Shown here: in pieces, positions 1-9,149 of the stretch | How the letters are laid out: every line of letters starts with the position of its first letter | How positions within the stretch are numbered: the first letter of the stretch is position 1 | Source: Didymodactylos carnosus | Lineage: Eukaryota > Rotifera > Eurotatoria > Philodinida > Philodinidae | Length of the DNA stretch: 32,881 bases | Reading direction: 5' to 3' | Assembly: GCA_905250885.1 (NCBI GenBank) | Contig: CAJNOQ010001339.1 | Location: forward strand, 1-32,881 | Made by a program: the position numbers and the translations under genes | Notes under the pieces: generated by a model | Told to the model about the DNA's origin: nothing | Database searches by the model: none | The model's input: the letters and a program-made list of their open reading frames with translations, nothing else

Positions 1-320
1 CCACGAAGGAAAGGACTAGAATTTTTTCAAAGGTGATATTTGGGATCACCTCTTCAAGGGCTATCGACTGATGTATGCTTCATACAGATATATCATCTGC
101 TGAAACTTTGAATTACCCGCGCCTTACTACACTTACCATATAGAAAAAGTTTAATTCGATTGAAGTGCAAAATTTGGGAAGCCATTCCTGATTGTTCCAG
201 AATTTTTTGCCCCACCTGTAGTTGCACCACGACTTGATGAATTTTAGTGAAATGTTTACCATAGATAGCCAGAGTATAGGGGGCTACCTAATGAGAGGAC
301 TCCCGGCTGATAAGGTATTT

Positions 321-371
321 TCGTTGTTAAGTTATAAAGTCCACAATGAACACTAACAGTCTACGCTATAA
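321..371 (+). repeat. Direct repeat copy 1 (51 bp)
   Basis: Begins TCGTTGTTAAGTTATAAAGT and ends in CTACGCTATAA. It matches 695-745 at 49 of 51 positions, 374 bp downstream in the same orientation. The sequence on either side of the two copies is not alike, so this is a discrete duplicated block. Confidence 0.85.
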
Positions 372-694
372 ATATTTCGATAAAATTTGCTGCGGGGAGG
401 TTTTCAACTCTATGATTCAGTTTGGCCGAAAATATTTCCGCAGAAAAATTAAGAAACTATACATCATTCGACGCAGTTTTGTGCGTTGATTCCGGATATG
501 TCATTTTTATTGAATAAAAACGTTTCTGAACCGAGAAAGAAGGAACATACCTAAAAACCAAGGATTTTTCGAAAATCAATATCTAAGCGCATGAATATCT
601 GCGCTAATTTGTGCTAACTGTAGGGATAACTGTTGTGTAGGAGAACATTCTAGCAAAGTTTTGTTTAGTTCCAAAGAGGGATGTGAAGGGTACT

Positions 695-745
695 TCGTTC
701 TTAAGTTATAAAGTCCATAATGAACACTAACAGTCTACGCTATAA
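695..745 (+). repeat. Direct repeat copy 2 (51 bp)
   Basis: Second copy of the 321-371 block, with two substitutions (G to C at base 6, C to T at base 24). The 323 bp between the copies shows no coding potential. The pair could be short terminal direct repeats of an element or a local duplication. Confidence 0.85.
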
Positions 746-892
746 CTCTCTTATACTTCATGTAAGCGAGACCCAGATGATGGTGCTGACCTACATTCAT
801 TGAGTACTGTGTACACACAAATTTTGAGACCCATAGCTGTTCTAGTGGCTGAGATCTACGGGGGTGGTGATATTTTTCGCTAATATTGTATA

Positions 893-898
893 TTTATT
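893..898 (-). promoter_or_regulatory. Candidate polyadenylation signal for the NHL gene
   Basis: AATAAA on the minus strand, about 80 bases past the NHL stop codon at 979-981. Position and sequence fit a eukaryotic poly(A) signal, but the region is AT-rich and the motif could occur by chance. Confidence 0.4.
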
Positions 899-978
899 AA
901 GTGATCGAGAATATTTTTTTTCACTCAATGCAAATCATTTTGAATCATACAAATAAATAAACATCATTAGTTTATCGT

Positions 979-1904
979 CTATTCAATATAAAATTTTTGT
1001 ACTCGATGATTGTATGTATCGGCGACATATAGATTTCCGTGTCGATCGAATGATAAACCATAGGGATAGTATAACTGATTTGACTGTGCTCCTTGACCAT
1101 TTCCACCAGCAATTACACTTCCGTGTGTTTCTTGTTTTGGCCAACGCATTATTCGATGATTCCCATAATCAGCCACATAAACAGTGCCCAATTGATCGAC
1201 AACTATTCCTCGAGGACCTATCAGTCGTGAAAGGCTATCTGCTTCTCCTAGGCCACCTGCTACAACTATGCCTCCTTTTGCACCTTCTTCCCATTTCATC
1301 ACACGATTATTTCCCGAATCAGACACATATACTGAGTGATCTCGATCGACAAATACATGACTGGCATTATTGAGTTGATCTAGACGACTTCCTGCTCCAT
1401 TACCTCCTGCCACCACCGTTCCTTCAGTGTCACCCATTCTATATCGTCTCACTTCGTTTTTTGCACCGTCAACGACATAGAGCGATCCATTCCGATCCAT
1501 TGTCAAACCCCGAGAACGGGTGTTCGAGATGATTGTTTCCCCGCTAGTACCATTTCGACGAGGCCATCGAACAACTCTATAATTCCCGTTATCACAGATG
1601 ATCACACTACCTGTCTCTTTGTCGAGAATCACATCGTAGGGAGTATTCAACTGATAAGCGTCATTTCCTTGTTCCGTCGCACCAGCAATTACTTGGCCAC
1701 TAGTTGCACCCCGTTTCCATTCCACAATACGGTGATTAGAATGATCAGCGACATAGATTGTTTGATCATCATCGACATACAAGCCTGTTGGGTCACTGAG
1801 TTGATTGATTCCACTGCCTCCTCCAATTTCTCCAGCCACAGTGAGACCATACTGCATCCATTTTGCATCCAGATAAATGTCAATACCAGGTGCTCGTAGT
1901 GGGA
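979..1904 (-). CDS. NHL-repeat six-bladed beta-propeller protein (main exon)
   Basis: Encodes a six-bladed NHL propeller. Blades recur every 45-50 residues with a core such as IYVADHSNHRIVEW, VYVSDSGNNRVMKW, VYVADYGNHRIMRW and LYVADTYNHRVQKF, separated by (V/I)(V/I)AGGNGxG loops. Counting from the Met at 1857 gives 292 residues, but the frame stays open upstream to about 1945. A good 3' splice site (TTTCTCTCTAATTTTAAAG) ends at 1905, so the exon probably starts at 1904 and adds a short lead-in ending DIYLDAKW, which resembles the usual start of bdelloid NHL propellers. The Met at 1857 is therefore probably internal. NHL propellers usually bind proteins, peptides or ligands extracellularly; the ligand here is unknown. 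The stop is TAG at 979-981. The likely membrane-anchor exons lie at 4863-5176. Confidence 0.85.
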
Positions 1905-4862
1905 CTTTAAAATTAGAGAGAAATAAGTGTCATAATAAGAAAGAGAGAAAAGACATTGAGAGGAGAGAGAGAATGAAGTTTACAAACAGAGTGATTCTGT
2001 TCGGAAGGTAAGGCATGTTGCTGAGTTGTCCGGAATCGGAATACATGGTGGACTAACTGGAATCCTTTGAATTTGAGAATGAGAGTGGATAATGATTATC
2101 AGAATTGGGAACTATTATTTTACTTTTTCTTTTTACTCCGTCACATCACCGACTGAATCTGTTGTCTGTCCCTTCATTTATCCCATTGTCAGCATATACA
2201 TCTTTGTTTTCATCTATTAATTCTTCTCTTTGAGAGACGCATTTTGTGCAGTTTTGTTTCTATTCCTTGAACTACTTCCAGTAACTGTCCATCCTGCAAA
2301 GTTATAAGAATGTCAATTTCGGTATTCTCTTTCTCTCACTCGATAATTTCGCCATTTTTGGCATTTTGTTTTAATCAAATTTTCCAAAATTGGATTGATC
2401 AAAGAATGAAAAACAACGGAGAGAGACAGAGGTAGTCATCGTTTGAGTATCCAATAGAAAACTCATCCTCTTGACTCAAATTCGGAAAAAATATCATTTC
2501 TTTTTAGTTGGTATTATTTCTTTTTTCTTATGAACTTTATTAATTAGAAAAAAAATGAAATCGACATTTCGTATTGTTCCTTAAAAACACACAATATTGT
2601 TTCCTCGATAAAGTTATATAACTATCGATGATATTTTTCCATCAAAGGACTTCTACCACTACCGAAACTTGATGCGTAATTTAGATTTCTCTTCTACTAC
2701 AAATAATATGTTCAAGAAACATTTTCCAGGTGTCAAGCTAACATTTCTTTCACTTGAGGTAAATCATGAGAAAAAGACTCATCGATCGATGAACCCCTGG
2801 AAAAAAACCAAGATGCATACTCTGGAAAGTTCTATCTTGAAAGCGAGGATAAAAGCGATATCGAAACATTGATTGCAGTGATATTTCAAAAAAATCTCAA
2901 AATTAAAAAGCGATTTCTATCAACTTTAAGATATTCAAATCTGAAGAATATGATGAAACTTTGAAGAGCTACCGAGAAATCATATTTTCGAGAAAAAGTG
3001 GGATTTTTCAAGACCTTTCTAACGAAATGTTTAAGTCCCAAAGTTTGAAGAACCATCTTACGATTCAGATTCCTCGACTCCAAAAATCGCCGATCAAACT
3101 TGATAGAATTTCGCTTCTTTCGAAAATCACTCACCCTGTGACGAAATTATGAAGTTTACAGACTTTCTGCTATTCGACGACATAAGCGCTTCAACTTGGT
3201 TTTTAAAGTCAATGTGTTAAAGCATACTCTTTTGACCTTAGGAATGTAATTAAAGTGAAAAGGTCACCCTCATGCGTTAACCGTTATAGTTAATAGTTAA
3301 ATGATGCCTGTCGCTCGCTTTTGATAAGTATGATTGATCAAGTCAAGCTACCTGAAGTGTACTTTAATTAAGTCGCGTTAAAGAACTGATGCTTTCCCGG
3401 TTTAAGCTGCTTGCATTAAAACCAACTTTCGACAAATAACTCATCATAAAAAGGACTGCGAGATAGAACCGTTGTAAAGACTTAGACCCATTTTTTATCT
3501 GACATGGTTCTTTAAATTATCTAGTGTTATTAATAAATGGATGAAATCGTAAACGATTCAGTATCTTTGATAAAAACTATAAATGGTTCCTCCGCACACC
3601 TTTTGTTTTTAGAGAGTAATTCCGAACTATTTCCCGAGTATTCATAGCTCATCTGGGTCTACAGGATGCTCATCGCCCCAACTCAAAAGCGATTTATCAG
3701 TTCTATGTGTTCTCTCGTTGGGGAACGCGAAAAGATTTTTTAAGGAAACACAACAATAGCTTAAAGTTTTCTAGACTTTTCATCGATCCAAAAATTTTCT
3801 CATGATTCTGTCGTATAATTTTAGCGAAATTAAAGAATTTAGGACTTCACCTAACCATAACATACATTCGTCAGACTTGAAGACTCTAAAATTTTCGCTG
3901 CATCCAAGAAACTAAGATTGACACTCATAAACCGTTTATAACGCAAAAACTTCGAATGCCTTCATCAATCCAACTTCAAGAGACTTGCAGACTTAAACAC
4001 ATTATTATTCTCAGAAGACGAGGGATGTCAGAGTTCCTGCAATTCAGCTATTCTATAGAATTCTATAGAATTCTACGTTAGTACAGACATAGTTGCTAAC
4101 CTAGAATTCTATACATTTCCGCTTGTCTCCCACTCGGCTAATATATTGCACATGTGTAGTAAGGTAGAATTCTACGTTAGTAGAGATACATTCATTACTG
4201 ACCAAGTTTGAGTCAAGCGGAAATGTACAGAATTCTATACATTTCCTAGATTTCTGTTTTGAGAATAATTCGGACTAATCATGTTTCAGCTGTGAAAAAG
4301 TTGTTGTAGAATTCATAGGGAAAATGTAGAATTCTATAGAATTCTGTAGAATGTCTGAAATGTAGGAATTCTGCCATTGCTGCAGAAGACTGACTTTGAA
4401 ACACCGACACAGCCTCCGACCGTAACAGACACGAAGACTTTGCAATTTTAAGATCAAAACTTTCTTCATGGTTTTAACTCAAGAAACCTCAGGCATGAAA
4501 AATATGCCGATAGAAACGTTAACGTCAGCAAATATACAAGCTTTATAAAGTCACGACTTCGACTGACTTCAAGACTCAATATATAATTCCCTCGGAGATT
4601 TAAAGATTTTTGGCTGGATTTTTTACTCTGCATTTAACAGATCTCAGGACTTACTGACTTCAAGAATTTCGGACTATAACTGAGTTCATGAATTTTCCTT
4701 CAAGAGTTTTGTTAGGTGACAACCGAAAACTTCTGCTAAGTTTCGCGGTATTTTAAGCTTTTCCTGATGGTTTTTGATGGTTTTTGGGAACTGGAAAACC
4801 TATGAAAGGTTTCATGTAATGACAAATTCGAAAAACGTTTTGCTACAATGTAAGAACGGTAC
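1905..4862 (-). other. Long intron of the NHL gene or intergenic DNA
   Basis: If the anchor exons at 4863-5176 belong to the NHL gene, this is its 2958-bp second intron, far longer than the 76-bp first one. It is AT-rich with no gene recognised. A short minus-strand open stretch at about 2150-2260 (containing REELIDENKDVYADNG) looks mildly gene-like and could be an alternative exon, but no family is recognised. The part at 4041-4370 carries GAATTC-rich palindromic repeats, listed separately. Other open frames here are short and have no family resemblance. Confidence 0.4.
4041..4370. repeat. Cluster of palindromic TAGAATTCTA repeats with nested inverted repeat
   Basis: The self-complementary decamer TAGAATTCTA, exact or with one change, recurs at least eight times. 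A 25-bp arm at 4101-4125 (starting CTAGAATTCTATACATTTCC) is repeated inverted at 4214-4238 with two mismatches. TAGAATTCTACGTTAGTA also occurs as a direct repeat (about 4069 and 4164). The arrangement suggests a decayed fold-back element or local amplification. There is no coding potential. Confidence 0.75.
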
Positions 4863-5176
4863 CGTATAGAGTGCTGGTTGTGGTTGTTTGGATAGTTGTA
4901 CTTGTTAGTTGTACTACCTTCTCTGGGTTTGTTGCTTTACTGCTTTTGCCAACGGCATACAAAGTGGCAAATATTATCGTAGTGATGACAAAAACAGTGA
5001 CAAGAGCACCAAGTACAATAAAAGGTCTTTTGGAACGAGATCCGGATTTGGAGGGCTGGCTGAAACACAATATATTGCATAACTCAACTATGTTCATTTA
5101 TTCACTCGATAAGAGAAAAACAAAATACCATATACCTGATAACTTCTAACGTTCCTTTACTGAATTGAGTTGTCAT
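4863..5176 (-). CDS. Two 5' exons: membrane anchor and Thr-rich stalk, probably of the NHL protein
   Basis: Exon 1 (5176-5136) starts ATG and encodes MTTQFSKGTLEVI plus two bases of the next codon; it ends at a donor AG|GTATAT. A 76-bp intron (5135-5060) ends in the acceptor TTGTGTTTCAG. Exon 2 (5059-4863) completes the split codon to Ser and encodes a basic stretch (SGSRSKRP), a single transmembrane helix (FIVLGALVTVFVITTIIFAT) and a Thr/Ser-rich stalk (TTIQTTTTSTLY). It can end at TACG|GTACC in phase 1, which fits the NHL exon acceptor at 1904 (giving a Val codon). Basic residues before the helix predict a type II topology with the propeller outside the cell. Joining to the NHL exon is inferred from strand, phase and domain logic. 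Without it, exon 2 runs into a stop at 4843. Confidence 0.5.
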
Positions 5177-5580
5177 TCTTGCAATCGGAGACAAGTCTTA
5201 CCTAAAAACAGTTACGTAGAAATCTTCCAGTCTTAAAATGAATAAATATGCAAAGTTTTAGTAAAGGACACCTTTATAACGTGTAAACACACATATAGCG
5301 TCGTGCACGCTTAATATTTTTGTCATGATAAGACAAAATGAAGACAAACACGTTAGGTCATATCACCATCTGCTTCTCTTCTTCTTACATCATATTATAC
5401 AGCGTCAGATATAGTAAGGATTTAAGAATATGAATGAGGATATAGACATAGTTATAAAGCGCTAAGTATAGTTAGAAAGATTTAGGTGTAGGAACAAGAG
5501 TTTACGTAATGTATTAAAAGGTTAGGGATAGAAATAAGGGTATAAAAGTAAGTCAATAAGACTAATGGTATATATGTATA
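5177..5580. other. AT-rich gene-free stretch with degenerate short repeats
   Basis: Upstream flank of the anchor exons (no clear TATA box picked out) followed, at about 5400-5580, by loosely repeated purine/TA blocks such as GGTATAAAAGTA and GGTTAGGGATAG. No coding region was seen. The degenerate block ends exactly where the truncated mariner copy begins. Confidence 0.45.
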
Positions 5581-5582
5581 GG

Positions 5583-6284
5583 TCAGTACCAATTGCCTCC
5601 ATTGTATATTTGATCACCTTGGGGCTTGACAACCTTTAGGAGGACATTGCTCTTGTAGTACTTGGCGTTTACTTTTGTGCCAGGCTCAACGAAAACCATC
5701 GGAAACTTGCCTTTTTTCGATATTCCGCACCAAACCATTGTTTTTTCATCATATTGAAAGCGCTGAACGGTTCTCATATCTTCCGGTATGTCTTCGAATG
5801 ATACTACGTATATACGAACGTTTTGACTATTGAACACCTCTTGAACGCTAAAGATCTTCTCATCCGAAAAGACAATTTGGCCAATGTCTTTATCAGCGAA
5901 CCGCTCGAGCAGGTCTTTGACTCTTTGTAGTCTCTTGATCTTTTGCTTCTGTGTCAGTCCTTGCGCTTTATGTGGTTTATATGCACGGAGGCCCAAGTCT
6001 TCGCTTACCAACCTTTGCAAGGTGGTACGCGCCGTTTTCACCGTTTTCGCCATCCTTCTTATTGATTGCTTTAGGTTTCTGTGGAGACGGCATTTTACTT
6101 TGTTGATGAGCTCTGGTGTACGAACAGATCGAGGACGCCCGCTCCTTGGCCGGTCAGCAATAGAGCCTGTCTCTATAAGTCGCTTAACAGTACGATAGAC
6201 CTTAAGTTCTTTAAGCTTCTCAACAATCGCTTTTTCGTCAAAACCCATATTATAATAGCATTTTATAGCCGAACGTTCATCCAT
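5583..6284 (-). pseudogene. Tc1/mariner transposase, C-terminally truncated
   Basis: About 233 residues from the Met at 6284 (MDERSAIKCYYNMGFDEKAI); the extra 32 codons upstream are hydrophobic terminal-region sequence and unlikely to be translated. Seen: an N-terminal helix-turn-helix region, a GRPRS AT-hook-like segment, a second HTH (about residues 60-110), then the catalytic domain with the first Asp in FSDEKIF and the WCGISKKGK block. The frame ends at NWY, just before the FQQD segment that carries the second catalytic Asp, so the second and third acidic residues of the DDE/D triad are missing. The first HTH also looks a few residues short (KVYRTVKRL). Usual length for the family is about 340 residues. 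It cannot be active. Confidence 0.85.
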
Positions 6285-6428
6285 TTTTAAAAAAAGAATA
6301 ATAAGCAAAATAGAGTGTGACTTAATATTAAGTATACGTATAGTATAAGTACCAAGCTTTACTATAATATTGATTTCCACTTTATTGCTTTTGCTTTTCT
6401 AGAATAAATACCAAGTTAACTTTTGTAT

Positions 6429-6449
6429 CAGAACTTATGGGCCACCCTG
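6429..6449 (-). repeat. Mariner terminal inverted repeat
   Basis: Reads CAGGGTGGCCCATAAGTTCT on the minus strand, with TA immediately outside. The first eight bases, CAGGGTGG, recur at 24773-24780, also next to a TA, at the end of another element in this window. Confidence 0.75.
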
Positions 6450-6451
6450 TA

Positions 6452-8561
6452 ATAAAAAACTCAAAAAAAGCTAAAATAACTCTCAAAGGTGCCTTTTCTG
6501 ACAGAAAGTGACTTACATTTCGTAAATGTTGCTATGCGTCTCTGTCCGAGCCAGTCAGAAACGACCTTTTCTATTTTTAGGCTTGTCGAACTTTTGATGA
6601 AACATTGGTTTGTTCACGAAAAAACATTTTCGCTTACTGGAGAAAAATGGCACGATGATGAAGATGGCGATATTGTCATAGGTCCAGACACTCGAATATC
6701 TAAGCAATTGAACTCATCTTTGTTAGGCTTATGTAAACCACCTGAAAGCGCAACAAAGATAACCGCGGTTTCAGTCGGTTTAAGCTAAGGACCAGTATCA
6801 ACTTCTTCATTCTCCTTCTTTGAAATTTGCAGAAAAATCTGACGACTGTTCCATTGGTCGTTGTGATAAGTTTTTAGTTTGAGTTTCAATTCTTACGCCT
6901 TCAGTTCGAAGTAACTTTCAAACTTCACGGATTCGATTAGAACTTTGCATGTGTTTAAATACAATAGAGAAATATCTTGTTTTTTTCTTTTTTCTCATTT
7001 GTTGCACATGTTCTTTTTGATTTTGTCCTTTTTTTTCTTGTGTTTCTTCTTTCTTGATGATAATGAAAGACCTCTGCCAGTATTTACCTTTCTGTCTTTT
7101 TTCCTTTCTTCTCACCGTACGTACCGTATACTCAATATCTTTTCTCCTTCTTCTTTCTTTACTATATAAAACATTACGTTAATACCTGCTTATTTTTCTC
7201 TTAATACATTCGTATAATCACTAACTCAAGGAATTAGAACTATTCAGCCGTGATCTTTTTTCACTCTACTCTCTGATAAAAAGTGGTCACTCTTCTCTTC
7301 TCTTGCTCTGCACAGTGTCGTAATAATACTCCCATCTCTATCTCCTTTTTTCGTACCAGAACATTTAAGAGGGACTCACACCTCATGCCGACCATTTCTG
7401 ACCTTCCGAGGATGATTCGAGATCTCATCTAAAGAACCGTGCTCAATTCGAAACTTTCTCCACTTTCGTCACCGGTAGAACATCGTCATGACTGTGTGCA
7501 AATGCCCGACGACTATGGTTCTCGCGAATATTTTTGACGAACACTGCACCCATTATCCTCTTCAACTTGTGCGCATGAAAATGTGCTCCTCAAACCAAAA
7601 TTACCTCTGAATTGCCCTCATGTTTTCTGTGTTTGGTTAACGCACATATTGTATGGGGTTTGCTTACTGTGACAGGCTTCCGTCCTATACATCATCATCT
7701 ACTGTTTGTCGCAAAACACAAGGCACACTACCGTTTTTTGAATAACTTTTGATAAGAATGAGATACAGACCTGCAGATTTCAGCATGGCTGTACTAAATA
7801 AAAATCTTCCAGCATAATCATTTCTCAACCGAATTGTACGAAAACTAAAGAGCGAGCATAAGAGCAGGTGTTCTGTCAGATTTCACTGGATGGCCTATAG
7901 CGCTCCAGCCACGGTAGATGGAGACTTGGGACTTATGGCAAACTGTAGAGTGACATCTGTTATATATTCGCATGTGTTTTAAGCAATACTTTGCTATGTA
8001 GATTTTTGAAATGGCAGGCTCGAACATTTTGTTTCGAAAGGTATATAGTGCTACACCTTTTCGGGAGACTAGAGTTTTTTTTTACTCACATGTTTAATAG
8101 TCTGTCATATGAAGAACAATATAAAAACACCGATGTTTAGCGTAGTCTGGTACACTCTTTGATTTATCATGAGTCGCTATCCTTGTACAGCTGATTAGAC
8201 GACAAAACGTGCTTTTATCGAGTCATTCCGAGTTGTACATAAAAGCATATTAGAAATCAAGAATAAAATCACCTTTTCCTTGTGGAAATAACCATTTCAG
8301 AATGAGGCGTTTCATATTTATACTAAAGACATCATCAGTCAACTAATGTACAAAAAGTAACAATAAAATACGTGGTTAATTTTATTGTGTCTTAAACCTC
8401 TTTCTCTCTCCTTCTAGTTCGTGTGCAGTATGATTCATCTTAACAAACATTCAACATAAAAGTCTTTGGAGAAAATATAGTTCTTACTCCCTCTTTTGTA
8501 TGAATGTCCATGAGCAGACTCTCTTTTATCTGTTCCTTTAGTTTATGAGATTCTATATGGG
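6452..8561. other. Gene-poor stretch
   Basis: No recognisable gene. A 99-codon plus-strand open frame (6489-6788, starting MPFLTESDLHFVNVAMRL) has ordinary composition but matches no family I know and has no intron or poly(A) context that supports it. A strongly pyrimidine-rich tract occupies about 6975-7170 (T/C runs on the plus strand). The rest is AT-rich with scattered short open frames. Confidence 0.45.
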
Positions 8562-8648
8562 GAGTATTCCTGAATTCCATAGACTGATTGAACATAGAAC
8601 TAATTGGAATTCAGGCGTACTCTCTTCTGTATTAGTTCTATGTCCAAC
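8562..8648. repeat. Two interleaved inverted repeats (pseudoknot-like geometry)
   Basis: Arm A at 8562-8579 (GAGTATTCCTGAATTCCA) pairs with A' at 8605-8622 with two mismatches. Arm B at 8587-8604 (ATTGAACATAGAACTAAT) pairs with B' at 8631-8648 with about three mismatches. The order A-B-A'-B', with B abutting A', is that of an H-type pseudoknot, not two simple hairpins. There is no coding frame. A separate short dyad (CATGTATG...CATACATG) follows at about 8651-8668. Confidence 0.75.
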
Positions 8649-8942
8649 ACATGTATGTGAACATACATGAGCGTGTATGTGAACGTATGTGAAAAAATAT
8701 TCGGTCTACCACCCCAGAGGTGCACCGGTACTGGTACGAATTATAACGCTGACGGGTATACCGGCATTAGTATGAAGTATAATCAGTCGGCCGATATTGG
8801 TGGTATTTTGCGGTATGATACGATTTTTTTCGAAAAACATCGTGTAAATTCAGTTCATCTATGACATATTTCTTCCACTAAAATTCCATTCCAATTACTT
8901 AAGCCGGCTTATATAAACTATGAAAATAATAAATGATTTGGA

Positions 8943-9136
8943 AACGGTCAGTAAACGGTGACCGTTAACTGACCGTTTTCTGACCATGGACATTTTCGTA
9001 CGATTTTTCGACCGTGAAACGGCTGCACTAAAAACCTCAAGTTAACGGACTGTTTACCGGCCGTTTTTTTTTCGTTTTGAGAACGTTAACGCGCCGGTTT
9101 TTTGTGTGACCGTTTACTAGATGTTAACGGGCCGTT
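8943..9136. promoter_or_regulatory. Dense cluster of AACGG/CCGTT motifs
   Basis: Within about 195 bp the pentamer AACGG or its complement CCGTT occurs about a dozen times in both orientations (for example AACGGTCAGTAAACGG, GACCGTTAACTGACCGTTTT, GTTAACGGACTG, ATGTTAACGGGCCG). Several are embedded in the palindrome GTTAAC. (C/T)AACGG is the consensus of Myb-type DNA-binding proteins, so a regulatory role is conceivable. No gene lies within 6 kb on either side with a clear link, and an amplified simple motif is equally possible. Confidence 0.35.
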
Positions 9137-9149
9137 TTTTTGGATCCGG

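Larger units (their letters stand above)
1..978. other. Gene-free stretch with a 51-bp direct repeat
   Basis: No convincing coding region was seen on either strand; all frames are closed by frequent stops. It contains two copies of a 51-bp sequence (321-371 and 695-745, listed separately) and the 3' flank of the minus-strand NHL gene, including a likely polyadenylation signal at 893-898. Confidence 0.6.
5581..6449 (-). mobile_element. Truncated Tc1/mariner transposon
   Basis: On the minus strand the element begins CAGGGTGGCCCATAAGTTCT (6449 downward), a mariner-type terminal sequence, and is flanked outside by the target dinucleotide TA (6450-6451). It contains a transposase reading frame that breaks off at 5583. 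The other terminal repeat and the last third of the transposase are absent; the sequence past 5581 is unrelated degenerate TA-rich repeat. It is a dead copy, truncated at its 3' end. Confidence 0.8.

Noticed and set aside
1014..1373. 119-codon plus-strand open frame
   Set aside because: It lies antisense to the NHL propeller exon, whose repeat structure clearly marks the minus strand as coding.
4871..5149. 92-codon plus-strand hydrophobic open frame
   Set aside because: It is antisense to the anchor exon. The minus strand has matching splice sites and a sensible TM-plus-stalk design, so the plus frame is a shadow.
5400..5580. Telomere-like repeat tract
   Set aside because: The GGTTAGGGATAG-type blocks are degenerate, irregular and do not form a tandem array of any known telomere unit.
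6489..6788. 99-codon open frame (MPFLTESDLHFVNVAMRL...)
   Set aside because: No family resemblance, no splice or poly(A) context, and it starts within 40 bp of a transposon end. It is kept only as a note in the gene-poor stretch.
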